DNA from: Malikia granosa
GTDB lineage: Bacteria; Pseudomonadota; Gammaproteobacteria; Burkholderiales; Burkholderiaceae_C
Assembly: GCF_002980595.1 (NCBI RefSeq)
Contig: NZ_PVLQ01000013.1
Coordinates: 1 to 64,000 of the forward strand
Reading direction: 5' to 3'
Length of the DNA stretch: 64,000 bases
Part shown: piece by piece, positions 29,193-39,096 of the stretch
How positions within the stretch are numbered: the first letter of the stretch is position 1
How the letters are laid out: every line of letters starts with the position of its first letter
Program-made: the position numbers and the translations under genes
The notes under the pieces: generated by a model
Told to the model about the DNA's origin: nothing
Databases searched by the model: none
What the model saw: the letters and a program-made list of their open reading frames with translations, nothing else

Positions 29193-30608
29193 ATGGCCAA
29201 GACCGTCGCAGACGTGATGCAAATGGTGAAGGACAACGACGTCAAGTTCGTTGACTTCCGCTTTACCGACACCCGTGGCAAGTGGCAGCACATCACCGTG
29301 CCGATTTCGCAGTTCGACGAAGCGAAGTTCGAAGAAGGCCAGGCCTTCGACGGCTCCTCGATCGCCGGCTGGAAGGGCATCGAAGCGTCCGACATGCTGA
29401 TGGCTCCGGATGCCAGCACCGCCTTCATCGACCCCTTCGTCGAGGAAACCACCCTGGTGCTGGTCTGTGACGTGATCGAGCCGACCGACGGCAAGGCCTA
29501 CGAGCGCGACCCGCGCTCGATCGCCAAGCGCGCCGAGACCTACCTGAAGGCATCCGGCCTGGGCGACACCGCCTTCTTCGGTCCGGAACCCGAGTTCTTC
29601 CTGTTCGACGAAGTGCGCTGGAGCACCGAGCCGAACAACACCTTCTACGCGATCGACGACTACGAAGCGCCGTGGAACAGCGGTGCCAAGCTCGAAGGCG
29701 GCAACCGCGGCCACCGCAACCGCGTCAAGGGCGGCTACTTCCCGGTCGCTCCGGTCGACAGCACGATCGACATGCGCAACGAGATGGTCCAGATCCTGGA
29801 AGCCGTCGGCGTGCCGGTCGAAGTCCACCACCACGAAGTGGCTGGCGCCGGCCAGTGCGAAATCGGCACCAAGTTCTCGACCCTGGTCGAGCGCGCCGAC
29901 TGGACCCTGCTGCAGAAGTACGTGATCCAGAACGTCGCCAATGCCTACGGCAAGACCGCGACCTTCATGCCCAAGCCCTACGCTGGCGACAACGGTTCCG
30001 GCATGCACGTCCACCAGTCGATCTGGAAGGATGGCAAGAACCTGTTCGCCGGCAACGGCTACGCCGGCCTGTCCGACACCGCCCTGTACTACATCGGCGG
30101 CATCATCAAGCATGCCCGCGCCCTGAACGCGATCACCAACCCGGGTACCAACTCGTACAAGCGCCTGGTGCCGCACTTCGAGGCTCCGGTCAAGCTGGCC
30201 TACTCGGCCAAGAACCGCTCGGCCTCGATCCGGATCCCGAACGTCGCTTCCGACAAGGCCCGCCGCGTTGAAGCCCGCTTCCCCGATCCGCTGATGAACC
30301 CCTACCTGGGCTTCGCCGCGCTGCTGATGGCCGGCCTGGACGGCATCGAGAACAAGATCCACCCGGGCGAAGCCGCCACCAAGGATCTGTACCACCTGCC
30401 GCCGGAAGAGGACAAGCTGGTCCCGACCGTCTGCCACAGCCTGGACCAGGCGCTGGAAGCGCTGGACAAGGACCGCGCCTTCCTGACCAAGGGCGGCGTC
30501 TTCACCGACGCCTGGATCGATGCCTACATCGAGCTCAAGATGACCGAAGTCACCCGCTCGCGCATCGAGGTGTCGCCGGTCGAGTACGACATGTACTTCA
30601 GCCTGTAA
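29193..30608 (+). CDS. glnA: Glutamine synthetase type I
   Basis: This 471-residue enzyme makes glutamine from glutamate, ammonia and ATP. The metal and substrate motifs [39 protein letters not shown] and NRSASIRIP are intact, and the adenylylation loop ends with [10 protein letters not shown], containing the modified Tyr. The ATG at 29193 has AGGAG eight bases upstream. Codon use (more GAA and AAC) is more biased than in the neighbours, typical of high expression. It is transcribed from an NtrC-controlled sigma-54 promoter and ends at a strong terminator before ntrB. Confidence 0.99.
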   Translation: MAKTVADVMQMVKDNDVKFVDFRFTDTRGKWQHITVPISQFDEAKFEEGQAFDGSSIAGWKGIEASDMLMAPDASTAFIDPFVEETTLVLVCDVIEPTDGKAYERDPRSIAKRAETYLKASGLGDTAFFGPEPEFFLFDEVRWSTEPNNTFYAIDDYEAPWNSGAKLEGGNRGHRNRVKGGYFPVAPVDSTIDMRNEMVQILEAVGVPVEVHHHEVAGAGQCEIGTKFSTLVERADWTLLQKYVIQNVANAYGKTATFMPKPYAGDNGSGMHVHQSIWKDGKNLFAGNGYAGLSDTALYYIGGIIKHARALNAITNPGTNSYKRLVPHFEAPVKLAYSAKNRSASIRIPNVASDKARRVEARFPDPLMNPYLGFAALLMAGLDGIENKIHPGEAATKDLYHLPPEEDKLVPTVCHSLDQALEALDKDRAFLTKGGVFTDAWIDAYIELKMTEVTRSRIEVSPVEYDMYFSL

Positions 30609-30631
30609 TCCCCGGATTGCAACACTGACAG

Positions 30632-30658
30632 AAGGGACGGCTTGCCGTCCCTTTTTTT
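30632..30658 (+). terminator. Rho-independent terminator of glnA
   Basis: A 9-bp stem AAGGGACGG / CCGTCCCTT with a CTTG tetraloop is followed by seven T. It separates the abundant glnA message from the ntrB-ntrC genes. Confidence 0.92.
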
Positions 30659-30757
30659 GCGCCGCGCCTGCGACCGAGACCGCCTGCCCGCCGGCAGGAT
30701 TTACGCGATACTGGATGCCGAGGAGGCGGGACGGGCGGATCCGTCCCGGACGAAGCC

Positions 30758-31297
30758 ATGCAGATGCTCTATATTTTTCACCGCCCGGTCGCGCTGGCCC
30801 TGCTGGCCGCCCTCGCCCTGCCTGCGGCGGCGGCGCCCGACAAGATCTGGCGCTGCGGCAACGAATACACCAACCAGCCCGGCGACGCCAAGGCGCGCGG
30901 CTGCAAGCTGGTCGAGGGTGGCAACCTGACCGTGATCGAGGGGCTCAAGCCGCAGGGCGGTGCCCGCACGGCCGCTGCGGCCTCGCGTCCCGGGGCGGCC
31001 GCGCCCGCGGCGCGCAGCGAGGCCGAGCGGGTCGACAGTGCCGAGCAGCGCGCGCGCGACGCCGATGCCCGTGCCATCCTCGAGGCCGAACTGCGCAAGG
31101 CCGAGGCGCGCCAGGCCGAGCTGCGCCAGGAGTACCAGGGCGGCGAGCCCGAGCCGCGGCCCGAGGAGCTGCGTCACCCGACGCTGCACCAGCAGCGCAG
31201 CGCCGCCCTCAAGGAACAGCTGGCGCGGGTCGATGCCGATGTCGCCGCCTTGCGGCGCGAACTGGCCCGCCTGGCCCCGGCGCCCGACAGGAAATGA
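30758..31297 (+). CDS. Secreted DUF4124-like protein coupled to ntrB
   Basis: This 179-residue protein has a signal peptide (VALALLAALALPAAAAPDK), a short N-terminal domain with two cysteines (IWRCGNEYTNQPGDAKARGC) resembling DUF4124, and an alanine/glutamate-rich C-terminal coiled coil. Its function is unknown. Proteins like this are found between glnA and ntrB in many Burkholderiales. Its stop overlaps the ntrB start (ATGA), so the secreted protein and the cytoplasmic kinase are translated together. Met at 30764 is an alternative start. Confidence 0.75.
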   Translation: MQMLYIFHRPVALALLAALALPAAAAPDKIWRCGNEYTNQPGDAKARGCKLVEGGNLTVIEGLKPQGGARTAAAASRPGAAAPAARSEAERVDSAEQRARDADARAILEAELRKAEARQAELRQEYQGGEPEPRPEELRHPTLHQQRSAALKEQLARVDADVAALRRELARLAPAPDRK

Positions 31298-32385
31298 GCA
31301 GCGCGCCAGCCAAGCCCGGCCGCCGCGTCGCACCGGGGCAGCAGTACCAGGCGCTCGACCTGCTCGCGACGCTGGTCGCCATCGTCGATGCCGAGGGCAT
31401 GGTGTTGTGGTCCAACGCCGCGCTGGAAGACCTGCTCGGGACCTCGCGCCGCGCCATCGCCGGCCTGCCGCTGTGGGACTGGTTCGAGTCGCCCGAGCTG
31501 CTGCGCAACGCACTGACCAGCGCGGGCGGCAACGAGTATGCGCTGATCCGCTATGACGACCGCATCCGGCGCCCGGGCCACGAGCTGCTGCATGTCCATG
31601 TGCTGCTGAGCCAGATGGAGGAGAGCGGGCGCTTCCTGGTCGAGCTGCTGCCGCTCGAGCAGCAGGCCCGCATGGAGCGCGAGGAGCGGCTGGTCGAGCA
31701 GGCGCAGGCCAACAAGGAGCTGATCCGCAACCTCGCGCACGAGATCAAGAACCCGCTCGGCGGCATCCGCGGCGCGGCTCAGCTGCTGCAGATGGAGCTC
31801 GACTCGCGCGAGCTGGTCGAGTACACCCAGGTCATCATCCACGAGGCCGACCGGCTGCAGCTGCTGGTCGACCGCCTGCTGGCGCCGCACCGGCGCGCCC
31901 GCGTCGTCAGCGACGTCAACATCCACGAGGTCTGCGAGCGGGTGCGCTCGCTGGTGCTGGCCGAGTTCCCGCGCGGGCTCAAGGTGCTGCGCGACTACGA
32001 CACCTCGATCCCCGAGTTTCGCGGCGACCGCGAGCAGCTGATCCAGGCCCTGCTCAACATCGTGCACAACGCCGCCCATGCGCTGACCGAGCGCATCGAG
32101 CGCGGCGATGCCGAGATCGTGCTGCGCAGCCGGATCGCGCGCCAGATCACCTTCGGCAAGCAGCGCTACAAGCTGGCACTGGAATTGCATGTCGTCGACA
32201 ACGGGCCCGGCGTGCCCGACGAGATCAAGGACCGCCTGTTCTACCCGCTGGTGTCGGGCAAGGATGGCGGCTCTGGCCTGGGGCTGAACCTGGCCCAGAC
32301 CTTCGTGCAGCAGCACCAGGGCCTGATCGAATGCGACAGCGTGCCGGGACGGACTGACTTCAAGCTGCTGATCCCCCTGCCTTGA
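31294..32385 (+). CDS. ntrB: Nitrogen regulation sensor kinase NtrB (GlnL)
   Basis: This 363-residue soluble kinase has an N-terminal PAS domain (about residues 20-120), a dimerisation/phospho-transfer domain with His149 in NLAHEIKNPLGGIRGAAQLL and a catalytic domain (NIVHNAAHAL, DNGPGVP, GSGLGLNLAQ). It phosphorylates NtrC when nitrogen is short, under control of PII proteins. The start is set by the ATGA overlap with the preceding gene; an open frame runs on upstream in shadow. The next gene is ntrC. Confidence 0.97.
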   Translation: MSSAPAKPGRRVAPGQQYQALDLLATLVAIVDAEGMVLWSNAALEDLLGTSRRAIAGLPLWDWFESPELLRNALTSAGGNEYALIRYDDRIRRPGHELLHVHVLLSQMEESGRFLVELLPLEQQARMEREERLVEQAQANKELIRNLAHEIKNPLGGIRGAAQLLQMELDSRELVEYTQVIIHEADRLQLLVDRLLAPHRRARVVSDVNIHEVCERVRSLVLAEFPRGLKVLRDYDTSIPEFRGDREQLIQALLNIVHNAAHALTERIERGDAEIVLRSRIARQITFGKQRYKLALELHVVDNGPGVPDEIKDRLFYPLVSGKDGGSGLGLNLAQTFVQQHQGLIECDSVPGRTDFKLLIPLP

Positions 32386-32402
32386 CGCCGGAAGGGGGAC
32401 GG

Positions 32403-33980
<1,578 letters not shown>

Positions 33981-34045
33981 GGCTTTGTGGCTGGGCTGAG
34001 CTTGGCCTTGCTTTGGCGAGCTTGAGTTGGGTAGGCCCGGATCGA

Positions 34046-34825
34046 TCAAAGGCTCAGCGTCGCGACCACCGGCGCATGGTCGCTCGGCTTGGTCAGCTTG
34101 CGCGGCGCGCGGTCGATCGCGCAGGCGGTCACCGTGGGCTTGAGTGCGTCGCTGACCAGCACATGGTCGATGCGCAGGCCGCGGTTCTTCTGGAAGCCCA
34201 GCATGCGGTAGTCCCACCAGCTGTAGCTCTTGGGTGGCTGCTCGAACAGGCGGTAGGCGTCGCTAAAGCCCAGTTCGAGCAGCTCGCGGAACTGGCGTCG
34301 CTCGGCGCTGGTGTGGTGGATGGTCTCGCGCAGGCCCTCGGGGTCGTAGCTGTCGCGGTCCTCGGGCGCGATGTTGAAGTCGCCCAGCAGCACCAGCCTG
34401 GGATGTTGCGCCAGCTCGGTGCGCAGCCATTCGCGCAGCGCATCAAGCCACTGCATCTTGTAGACGAACTTCTCGCTTTCGGGGTCCTGGCCGTTGACGA
34501 AATAGCCGTTGACCACGCGCAGTGGCCCTTGCGGCGTGTCGAAGGTGGCGGCGATCACGCGCGACTGCTCGTCGGCATAGCCCGGGATGTTGCGCACGAT
34601 GTCGCGCGGCTCGCCGCGCGCGATCAGCGCGACGCCGTTGTAGGTCTTCTGGCCGAACCAGACCGCCTGGTAGCCAGCCTGGGCGAAGGCGTCTGCCGGA
34701 AACTTGTCGTCGCTCAGCTTGAGCTCCTGCAGCGCGAGCAGGTCGACCGGATGGTCGGCCAGCCAGTCGAGCACCTGGGGCAGGCGCACGCCCAGTGAGT
34801 TGACGTTCCAGGTGGCGATTTGCAT
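34046..34825 (-). CDS. xthA: Exodeoxyribonuclease III
   Basis: This 259-residue AP endonuclease / 3'-5' exonuclease belongs to the exonuclease III family. QIATWNVNSLGVRLPQV, LLALQELKLSD, VVNGYFVNGQDP, LLGDFNIAPEDRD, the GLRIDHVLVS segment and the closing PSDHAPV contain the catalytic Glu, Asp, Asn and His. The start at 34825 begins the conserved MQIATWNVNS; a TTG eight codons upstream is less likely. It converges with ntrC across 65 bases with no clear terminator. Confidence 0.95.
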   Translation of the reverse strand: MQIATWNVNSLGVRLPQVLDWLADHPVDLLALQELKLSDDKFPADAFAQAGYQAVWFGQKTYNGVALIARGEPRDIVRNIPGYADEQSRVIAATFDTPQGPLRVVNGYFVNGQDPESEKFVYKMQWLDALREWLRTELAQHPRLVLLGDFNIAPEDRDSYDPEGLRETIHHTSAERRQFRELLELGFSDAYRLFEQPPKSYSWWDYRMLGFQKNRGLRIDHVLVSDALKPTVTACAIDRAPRKLTKPSDHAPVVATLSL

Positions 34826-34878
34826 GGGTGAGTAGTCTTTCTGAAGCAATGATGGGTGCGGCCGGCGTTGATTGCGGC

Positions 34879-35100
34879 TCAGCGCTGCAGGCAGGCGCGA
34901 ATCCGCTCGACGGTCTGCTCGACCGGGGCCTGGCGGCTTACCTCGAGCCCGAGGTCGCGCGCGATCGCGTTGACCTTGGCCGGGTTCAGCGGCAGGCCAC
35001 CGCGGTCGACCGCCTCGATCAGCGCGCGCGCCTGCTCGATTTCAGCTGGCAGGCCGCTTGCGGGCTGGCGCCGCCAGAGCCGGGGAAATCCGAATTTCAT
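34879..35100 (-). CDS. Small conserved-looking hypothetical protein
   Basis: This 73-residue basic protein begins MKFGFPRLWRRQPAS and has two predicted helices (EIEQARALIEAVDRG and PVEQTVERIRACLQR). Its codon composition matches its neighbours. It lies 53 bases upstream of the exonuclease III gene on the same strand and diverges from nadC. I recognise no domain. The open frame extends to 35232, but the segment upstream of 35100 does not look coding. Confidence 0.5.
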   Translation of the reverse strand: MKFGFPRLWRRQPASGLPAEIEQARALIEAVDRGGLPLNPAKVNAIARDLGLEVSRQAPVEQTVERIRACLQR

Positions 35101-35245
35101 GGCAAGGGATTTTCGCAGCATGATAATCGCAGCGACCGGACAGGGGAAACCGACCCGGCGCAGCCCGGGTAGCAGCCGGGCAGGGCGTATCATCATGCCC
35201 TTCAGCGGCTTGTCGCGCAGGCGGCCGCGCACAAGGAAACCCCAT

Positions 35246-36109
35246 ATGAGCGACTACGATCTGGCGGCCCAAGTGGCCAGCGATGTGCAACGCGCCCTGG
35301 CCGAGGATGTCGGCAGCGGCGACCTGACGGCCGAACTGGTGCCGGCCGAGCGCCAGGCCACCGCGACCATCATCTGCCGCGAGGCGGCGGTCATCTGCGG
35401 CCGACCCTGGGTCGACGAAGTGCTGCGCCAGGTGGCGCCCGGCGCCCAGGTCAACTGGCTGGTCGACGAGGGCGGCCGCTGCGAGCCGGGCCAGAAGATC
35501 GTCGAGATCAGCGGCCGCGCGCGCGAGCTGCTGACCGCCGAGCGCACCTGCCTGAACTTCATGCAGACGCTCAGCGCGGTCGCGACCAAGACCGCGAAAT
35601 ACGTCAAGGAGGTCGAGGGCACGCGCGCGGCCATCCTCGACACGCGCAAGACCATTCCGGGCCTGCGCGTGGCCGAGAAATACGCCGTGCGCTGCGGCGG
35701 CGGCCAGAACCACCGCATGGGCCTGTACGACGCGATCCTGATCAAGGAAAACCACATTGCGGCGGCTGGCGGCATCACCAATGCGCTGCGCGCGGCCCAG
35801 GCCCTGGCCGATCGGGCCAAGTTCATCCAGGTCGAGGTCGAGACCCTGAAGCAGCTGCAGGAAGCGCTCGATGCCGGCGTCAAGATGGTGCTGCTCGACA
35901 ACATGGACCTGCCTACGCTGCGGAAAGCCGTCGAAATGGCCGCCGGCCGCATCAGCCTCGAGATCTCGGGCGGCGTCACCTTCGACGGCCTGCGCCAGCT
36001 CGCCGAGACCGGGGTCGACCGGATCTCGGTCGGTGCGCTGATCAAGGACGTGCAGGCGATCGACTTCTCGATGCGCTTCCAGGACAAGCCGGTCGAGCTG
36101 CAGGGCTGA
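35246..36109 (+). CDS. nadC: Quinolinate phosphoribosyltransferase (decarboxylating)
   Basis: This 287-residue enzyme converts quinolinate and PRPP to nicotinate mononucleotide in NAD synthesis. ALAEDVGSGDLTAELVP, ERTCLNFMQTLSAVAT, ILDTRKTIPGLR, GGGQNHRMGLYDAILIKENH and LEISGGV match the family throughout. The ATG at 35246 follows AAGGAAA at good spacing; the frame continues upstream but through non-coding sequence. A -10-like TATCAT lies at 35188-35193. A terminator follows the stop. Confidence 0.98.
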   Translation: MSDYDLAAQVASDVQRALAEDVGSGDLTAELVPAERQATATIICREAAVICGRPWVDEVLRQVAPGAQVNWLVDEGGRCEPGQKIVEISGRARELLTAERTCLNFMQTLSAVATKTAKYVKEVEGTRAAILDTRKTIPGLRVAEKYAVRCGGGQNHRMGLYDAILIKENHIAAAGGITNALRAAQALADRAKFIQVEVETLKQLQEALDAGVKMVLLDNMDLPTLRKAVEMAAGRISLEISGGVTFDGLRQLAETGVDRISVGALIKDVQAIDFSMRFQDKPVELQG

Positions 36110-36133
36110 TCGCTCCTCCGCTTTCCCCGACAC

Positions 36134-36156
36134 AGGCCCTGCTTCAGGGCCTTTTT
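36134..36156 (+). terminator. Rho-independent terminator of nadC
   Basis: An 8-bp stem AGGCCCTG / CAGGGCCT with a CTT loop is followed by five T, 24 bases after the nadC stop codon. Confidence 0.9.
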
Positions 36157-36186
36157 CACGTCCCTGCGCGGCGGGCAGCGGGGGCA

Positions 36187-36202
36187 ACCAGACGCGTCTG
36201 GT
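36187..36202. promoter_or_regulatory. 16-bp perfect palindrome upstream of tsdA promoter
   Basis: ACCAGACGCGTCTGGT is fully self-complementary and lies 15 bases upstream of the -35 hexamer of the tsdA promoter, a position suited to an activator. No regulator gene is adjacent. Confidence 0.45.
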
Positions 36203-36217
36203 CAATACCCGAGCATC

Positions 36218-36246
36218 TTGCTTTCAAATACCCTTGGGGGTATATT
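36218..36246 (+). promoter_or_regulatory. tsdA promoter with CsoR/CstR-like operator
   Basis: TTGCTT (36218-36223) and TATATT (36241-36246) are 17 bases apart and form a good sigma-70 promoter. Its spacer contains ATACCC-TTGG-GGGTAT (36228-36243), an inverted repeat of the type bound by CsoR-family repressors, including the persulfide sensor CstR. Binding there would block RNA polymerase. Confidence 0.65.
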
Positions 36247-36295
36247 GGGGTGATGGCGTCACGCGACGCTCAAGACAACATCCAGGAGATTGCAG

Positions 36296-37294
36296 ATGCT
36301 CAAGCCCATGATTGCCCTGACCCTGCTCGGGTCTGCCAGCCTGCTGCACGCGCAGGCGCCCGCGAGTTCCCAGCCGGCGCCGTACCAGATCAAGCCCGTC
36401 GAGGCCTACGATGTCAGCAAGCTGCCCGACGACCACTACGGTCGCCTGGCGCGCTACGGCAAGGAACTGGCCGAGCGCACCTTCGCGCATATCGGGCCCG
36501 AGGTCGCCAATCCGAAGATGCGCTATGCCGGCAACAATCTGTCCTGCACTTCCTGTCACCAGAACGGCGCGACCAAGCCCTATGCCATTCCCTGGGTCGG
36601 CGTGCATGCGGCTTTTCCGCAATACCGCGCGCGCGAGGACGAGGTCAGCACCGTCGCCGAGCGCGTCAACGGTTGCATGGAGCGCAGCATGGCGGGCCAG
36701 CCGCTGCCGCTCGACAGCCGCGAGATGAAGGCCTTCGAGACCTATATCCATTTCCTCTCCAAGGATGTGCCGACCGGTGCCGCCGTGACGGGGCAGGGAC
36801 TGCCCAGGATCACGATGCCGGAGCGCCGCGCGGCGCCGCTCCACGGTGCCAAGCTCTATGCCGAGAAATGCTCCGCCTGTCACGGCGCGAATGGTGCCGG
36901 CCTGCGCGCGGGCGCCGCGGGCAGCGCGAGCGGCTACACCTTCCCGCCGCTGTGGGGACCGGACTCGTTCAACAACGGTGCCGGCATGAACCGGCTGATA
37001 TTCACGACTTCCTTCGTCTACACCAATATGCCGCTCGGTGTGCAACATGGCCAGCCGCAGCTCAGCCTCGACGATGCCTATGACATCGCGGCCTTCGTGC
37101 TGAGCCAGCCGCGCAGCCAGAAGGCCAATCTGGAGCGCGACTTCCCGGCGCGCTGGAACAAGCCGGTCGATGCCGCCTTCCCGCCCTATGTCGACGGCGC
37201 CCCGGCCGACCAGCACAAGTACGGCCCGTTCAAGCCGCTGCAGGACAATATGCTCAAGATCAAGGACAGCCTGCTCAAGGCGCCTGGCAAGTGA
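36296..37294 (+). CDS. tsdA: TsdA-type dihaem cytochrome c (thiosulfate dehydrogenase)
   Basis: This 332-residue periplasmic cytochrome has a signal peptide (ALTLLGSASLLHAQA) and two haem-attachment motifs, CTSCH at 84-88 and CSACH at 192-196. Cys127 in VNGCMERSMAG matches the cysteine that serves as axial ligand of the first haem in thiosulfate dehydrogenase TsdA. TsdA joins two thiosulfates to tetrathionate (or the reverse). The ATG at 36296 has AGGAGA upstream; TTG at 36290 is too close to it. The promoter carries a CsoR/CstR-like operator, fitting control by reactive sulfur species. A plain class I dihaem electron carrier is the alternative. Confidence 0.85.
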   Translation: MLKPMIALTLLGSASLLHAQAPASSQPAPYQIKPVEAYDVSKLPDDHYGRLARYGKELAERTFAHIGPEVANPKMRYAGNNLSCTSCHQNGATKPYAIPWVGVHAAFPQYRAREDEVSTVAERVNGCMERSMAGQPLPLDSREMKAFETYIHFLSKDVPTGAAVTGQGLPRITMPERRAAPLHGAKLYAEKCSACHGANGAGLRAGAAGSASGYTFPPLWGPDSFNNGAGMNRLIFTTSFVYTNMPLGVQHGQPQLSLDDAYDIAAFVLSQPRSQKANLERDFPARWNKPVDAAFPPYVDGAPADQHKYGPFKPLQDNMLKIKDSLLKAPGK

Positions 37295-37360
37295 TGACTG
37301 CCTGAGCGCATCGGCAGCCAGCGGGCCGCGGCCCCCTGCTTCGTTTCAGCCTGCCGCGCC

Positions 37361-37867
37361 TCAGCGCTCGTAGGTCGCGAAGTCGTAGCCCAGGCCGCTG
37401 GCCGCGACATGGGACTCGCGCGCGGTCTCGCGCCACTCGGACCCGAGCGTGGGCGCATGGGCGTCGCCGTCAAAATCCTGGGCGATCTCGGTCACGATGA
37501 CGCGCTGGGCCAGCGGCAGGGCCTGGGCGTAGATCTGGGCGCCGCCCATGACCCAGAGCTCGGCCGGTGGCGCGGCAAGCGCGGCGCAATGCGCCAGTGC
37601 CTGCTCCAGGCTGGCCAGCGCCAGTGCACCCTCGGCCTGCAGCTGGGCGGCGGTGGCGGCATCGCGCGTCAGCACGATGTTGAGCCGTCCGGGCAGCGGG
37701 CGAAACCGGGCCGGCAGCGATTCCCAGGTCTTGCGGCCCATGATGACCGGCCAGCCCTGCGTGTGGCGCTTGAAATGGGCCAGATCCTCCGGCAGATGCC
37801 AGGGCATGGCGTTGTCCTTGCCGATGACGCCGTTGGCGGCGCGGGCGTAAATCAGGTTCAGTCGCAT
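37361..37867 (-). CDS. folA: Dihydrofolate reductase
   Basis: This 168-residue enzyme reduces dihydrofolate with NADPH. LNLIYARAANGVIGKDNAMPWHLPEDLAHFK has the substrate-binding Asp/Glu region, and VIMGRKTWESLP and LWVMGGAQIYAQAL bind the cofactor. The length is normal. A -10-like GACAAT on the minus strand (37875-37880) ends seven bases from the ATG, with no Shine-Dalgarno sequence. It diverges from the nitronate monooxygenase gene and converges with tsdA; the 12-bp palindrome GGGCCGCGGCCC (37323-37334) between tsdA and folA could be a hairpin. Confidence 0.97.
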   Translation of the reverse strand: MRLNLIYARAANGVIGKDNAMPWHLPEDLAHFKRHTQGWPVIMGRKTWESLPARFRPLPGRLNIVLTRDAATAAQLQAEGALALASLEQALAHCAALAAPPAELWVMGGAQIYAQALPLAQRVIVTEIAQDFDGDAHAPTLGSEWRETARESHVAASGLGYDFATYER

Positions 37868-37938
37868 GGGGGGAATTGTCCCATGGCGACTGGCGCGCGG
37901 TAAGCCTGGCGCCAGCCTGGACGCGCTAGCATCGCGTC

Positions 37939-39012
37939 ATGTCCAAATCCACTCTGCAAGATCTGCTCGGCCTGCGCCTGCCCGTCATCCAGGCGCCGAT
38001 GGCCGGTTCCCAAGGCAGCGCGCTGGCGCTGGCCGTCACGAATGCGGGCGGCCTGGGCTCGCTGCCGGCCGCGACGCTGAGTCCGACGCAGCTGCGCGAC
38101 GAGCTCGAGCGCATGCGCCGCCAGGCGCAAGGTCCCTGGAACCTCAACTTCTTCTGCCACCAGCCACCACCGGCCGATGCGCAGCGCGAGGCCGCCTGGC
38201 GCGCGGCGCTGGCACCGCTCTGCGCCGAGGCCGGGCTGCCCGCTCCCGAGGGGCCGGCGATTGCGGCGCGCGCGCCCTTTGACGCGACCGTGGCGGACCT
38301 GGTCGAGTCGTTCCGTCCGCCGGTGGTGAGCTTCCACTTCGGCCTGCCGGCGCCCGAGCTGCTCGCACGCGTCAAGTCCTGGGGCTCCCAGGTGTTATCC
38401 AGCGCGACCACGGTCGAGGAGGCGCTGTGGCTGCAGGCCCATGGCGCCGATGCCATCATCGCCCAGGGCCTGGAGGCGGGTGGCCATCGCGGCATCTTCC
38501 TGGGCGACGACCTCGCCACCCAGCTCGGCACCTTCGCGCTGCTGCCGCAGATCGTGCGCGCGGTCGAGCTGCCAGTGATCGCGGCCGGCGGCATCGCGGA
38601 TGCGGCCGGCGTCGCGGCAGCGCGCGCGCTGGGCGCATCGGCGGTGCAGGTCGGCACCGCCTACCTGCTCTGCCCCGAGGCAGGCACCAGCGCCTTGCAC
38701 CGGGCGGCCTTGCAGTCGGCACAGGCCCGGCATACCGCGCTGACCAATGTCTTCACCGGAAGGCCGGCGCGCGGCATCGTGAACCGCGCCATGCGCGTGC
38801 TTGGCGCTGCTGGTCAATCGGGCGGCTGCATCAGCAGCCAGGCGCCGGCCTTCCCGCTCGCGGCCACGCACCTGGCGCCGCTGCGCGCCTGGGCCGAGGC
38901 GCAGGGCAGGGATGACTTCACGCCGCTGTGGGCCGGCCAGGCCGCATCGCTGGCGCGCGCGATGCCGGCGGCCGATCTCACGCTCGCGCTGGCCGAGGGC
39001 TGGCGCGGCTGA
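37939..39012 (+). CDS. Nitronate monooxygenase-family flavoprotein
   Basis: This 357-residue FMN-dependent TIM-barrel protein resembles nitronate monooxygenase/2-nitropropane dioxygenase. PVIQAPMAGSQGSALALAVTNAGGLGSLPA at the start, the phosphate-binding region (AGGHRG, PVIAAGGIADAAGV) and VQVGTAYLLCPEA are characteristic. It oxidises nitronates to carbonyl compounds and nitrite, a detoxification role. A -10-like TAGCAT (37927-37932) ends six bases from the ATG without a Shine-Dalgarno sequence. A hairpin CTGAGCGG / CCGCTCAG (39069-39100) lies after the gene, overlapping the end of the convergent dehydrogenase gene. Confidence 0.9.
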   Translation: MSKSTLQDLLGLRLPVIQAPMAGSQGSALALAVTNAGGLGSLPAATLSPTQLRDELERMRRQAQGPWNLNFFCHQPPPADAQREAAWRAALAPLCAEAGLPAPEGPAIAARAPFDATVADLVESFRPPVVSFHFGLPAPELLARVKSWGSQVLSSATTVEEALWLQAHGADAIIAQGLEAGGHRGIFLGDDLATQLGTFALLPQIVRAVELPVIAAGGIADAAGVAAARALGASAVQVGTAYLLCPEAGTSALHRAALQSAQARHTALTNVFTGRPARGIVNRAMRVLGAAGQSGGCISSQAPAFPLAATHLAPLRAWAEAQGRDDFTPLWAGQAASLARAMPAADLTLALAEGWRG

Positions 39013-39096
39013 CTTGGCCTGACCGGGTTTGCGCCGCGCAGTCCCTTGCGTCGGCGCGGGCTCGATGCCTGAGCGGTGCCGCCGCCCGGCGCCCGC

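Noticed and set aside
37323-37334. GGGCCGCGGCCC between tsdA and folA as a terminator
   Set aside because: Palindromic but with no T run and too short to call; noted only as a possible hairpin.
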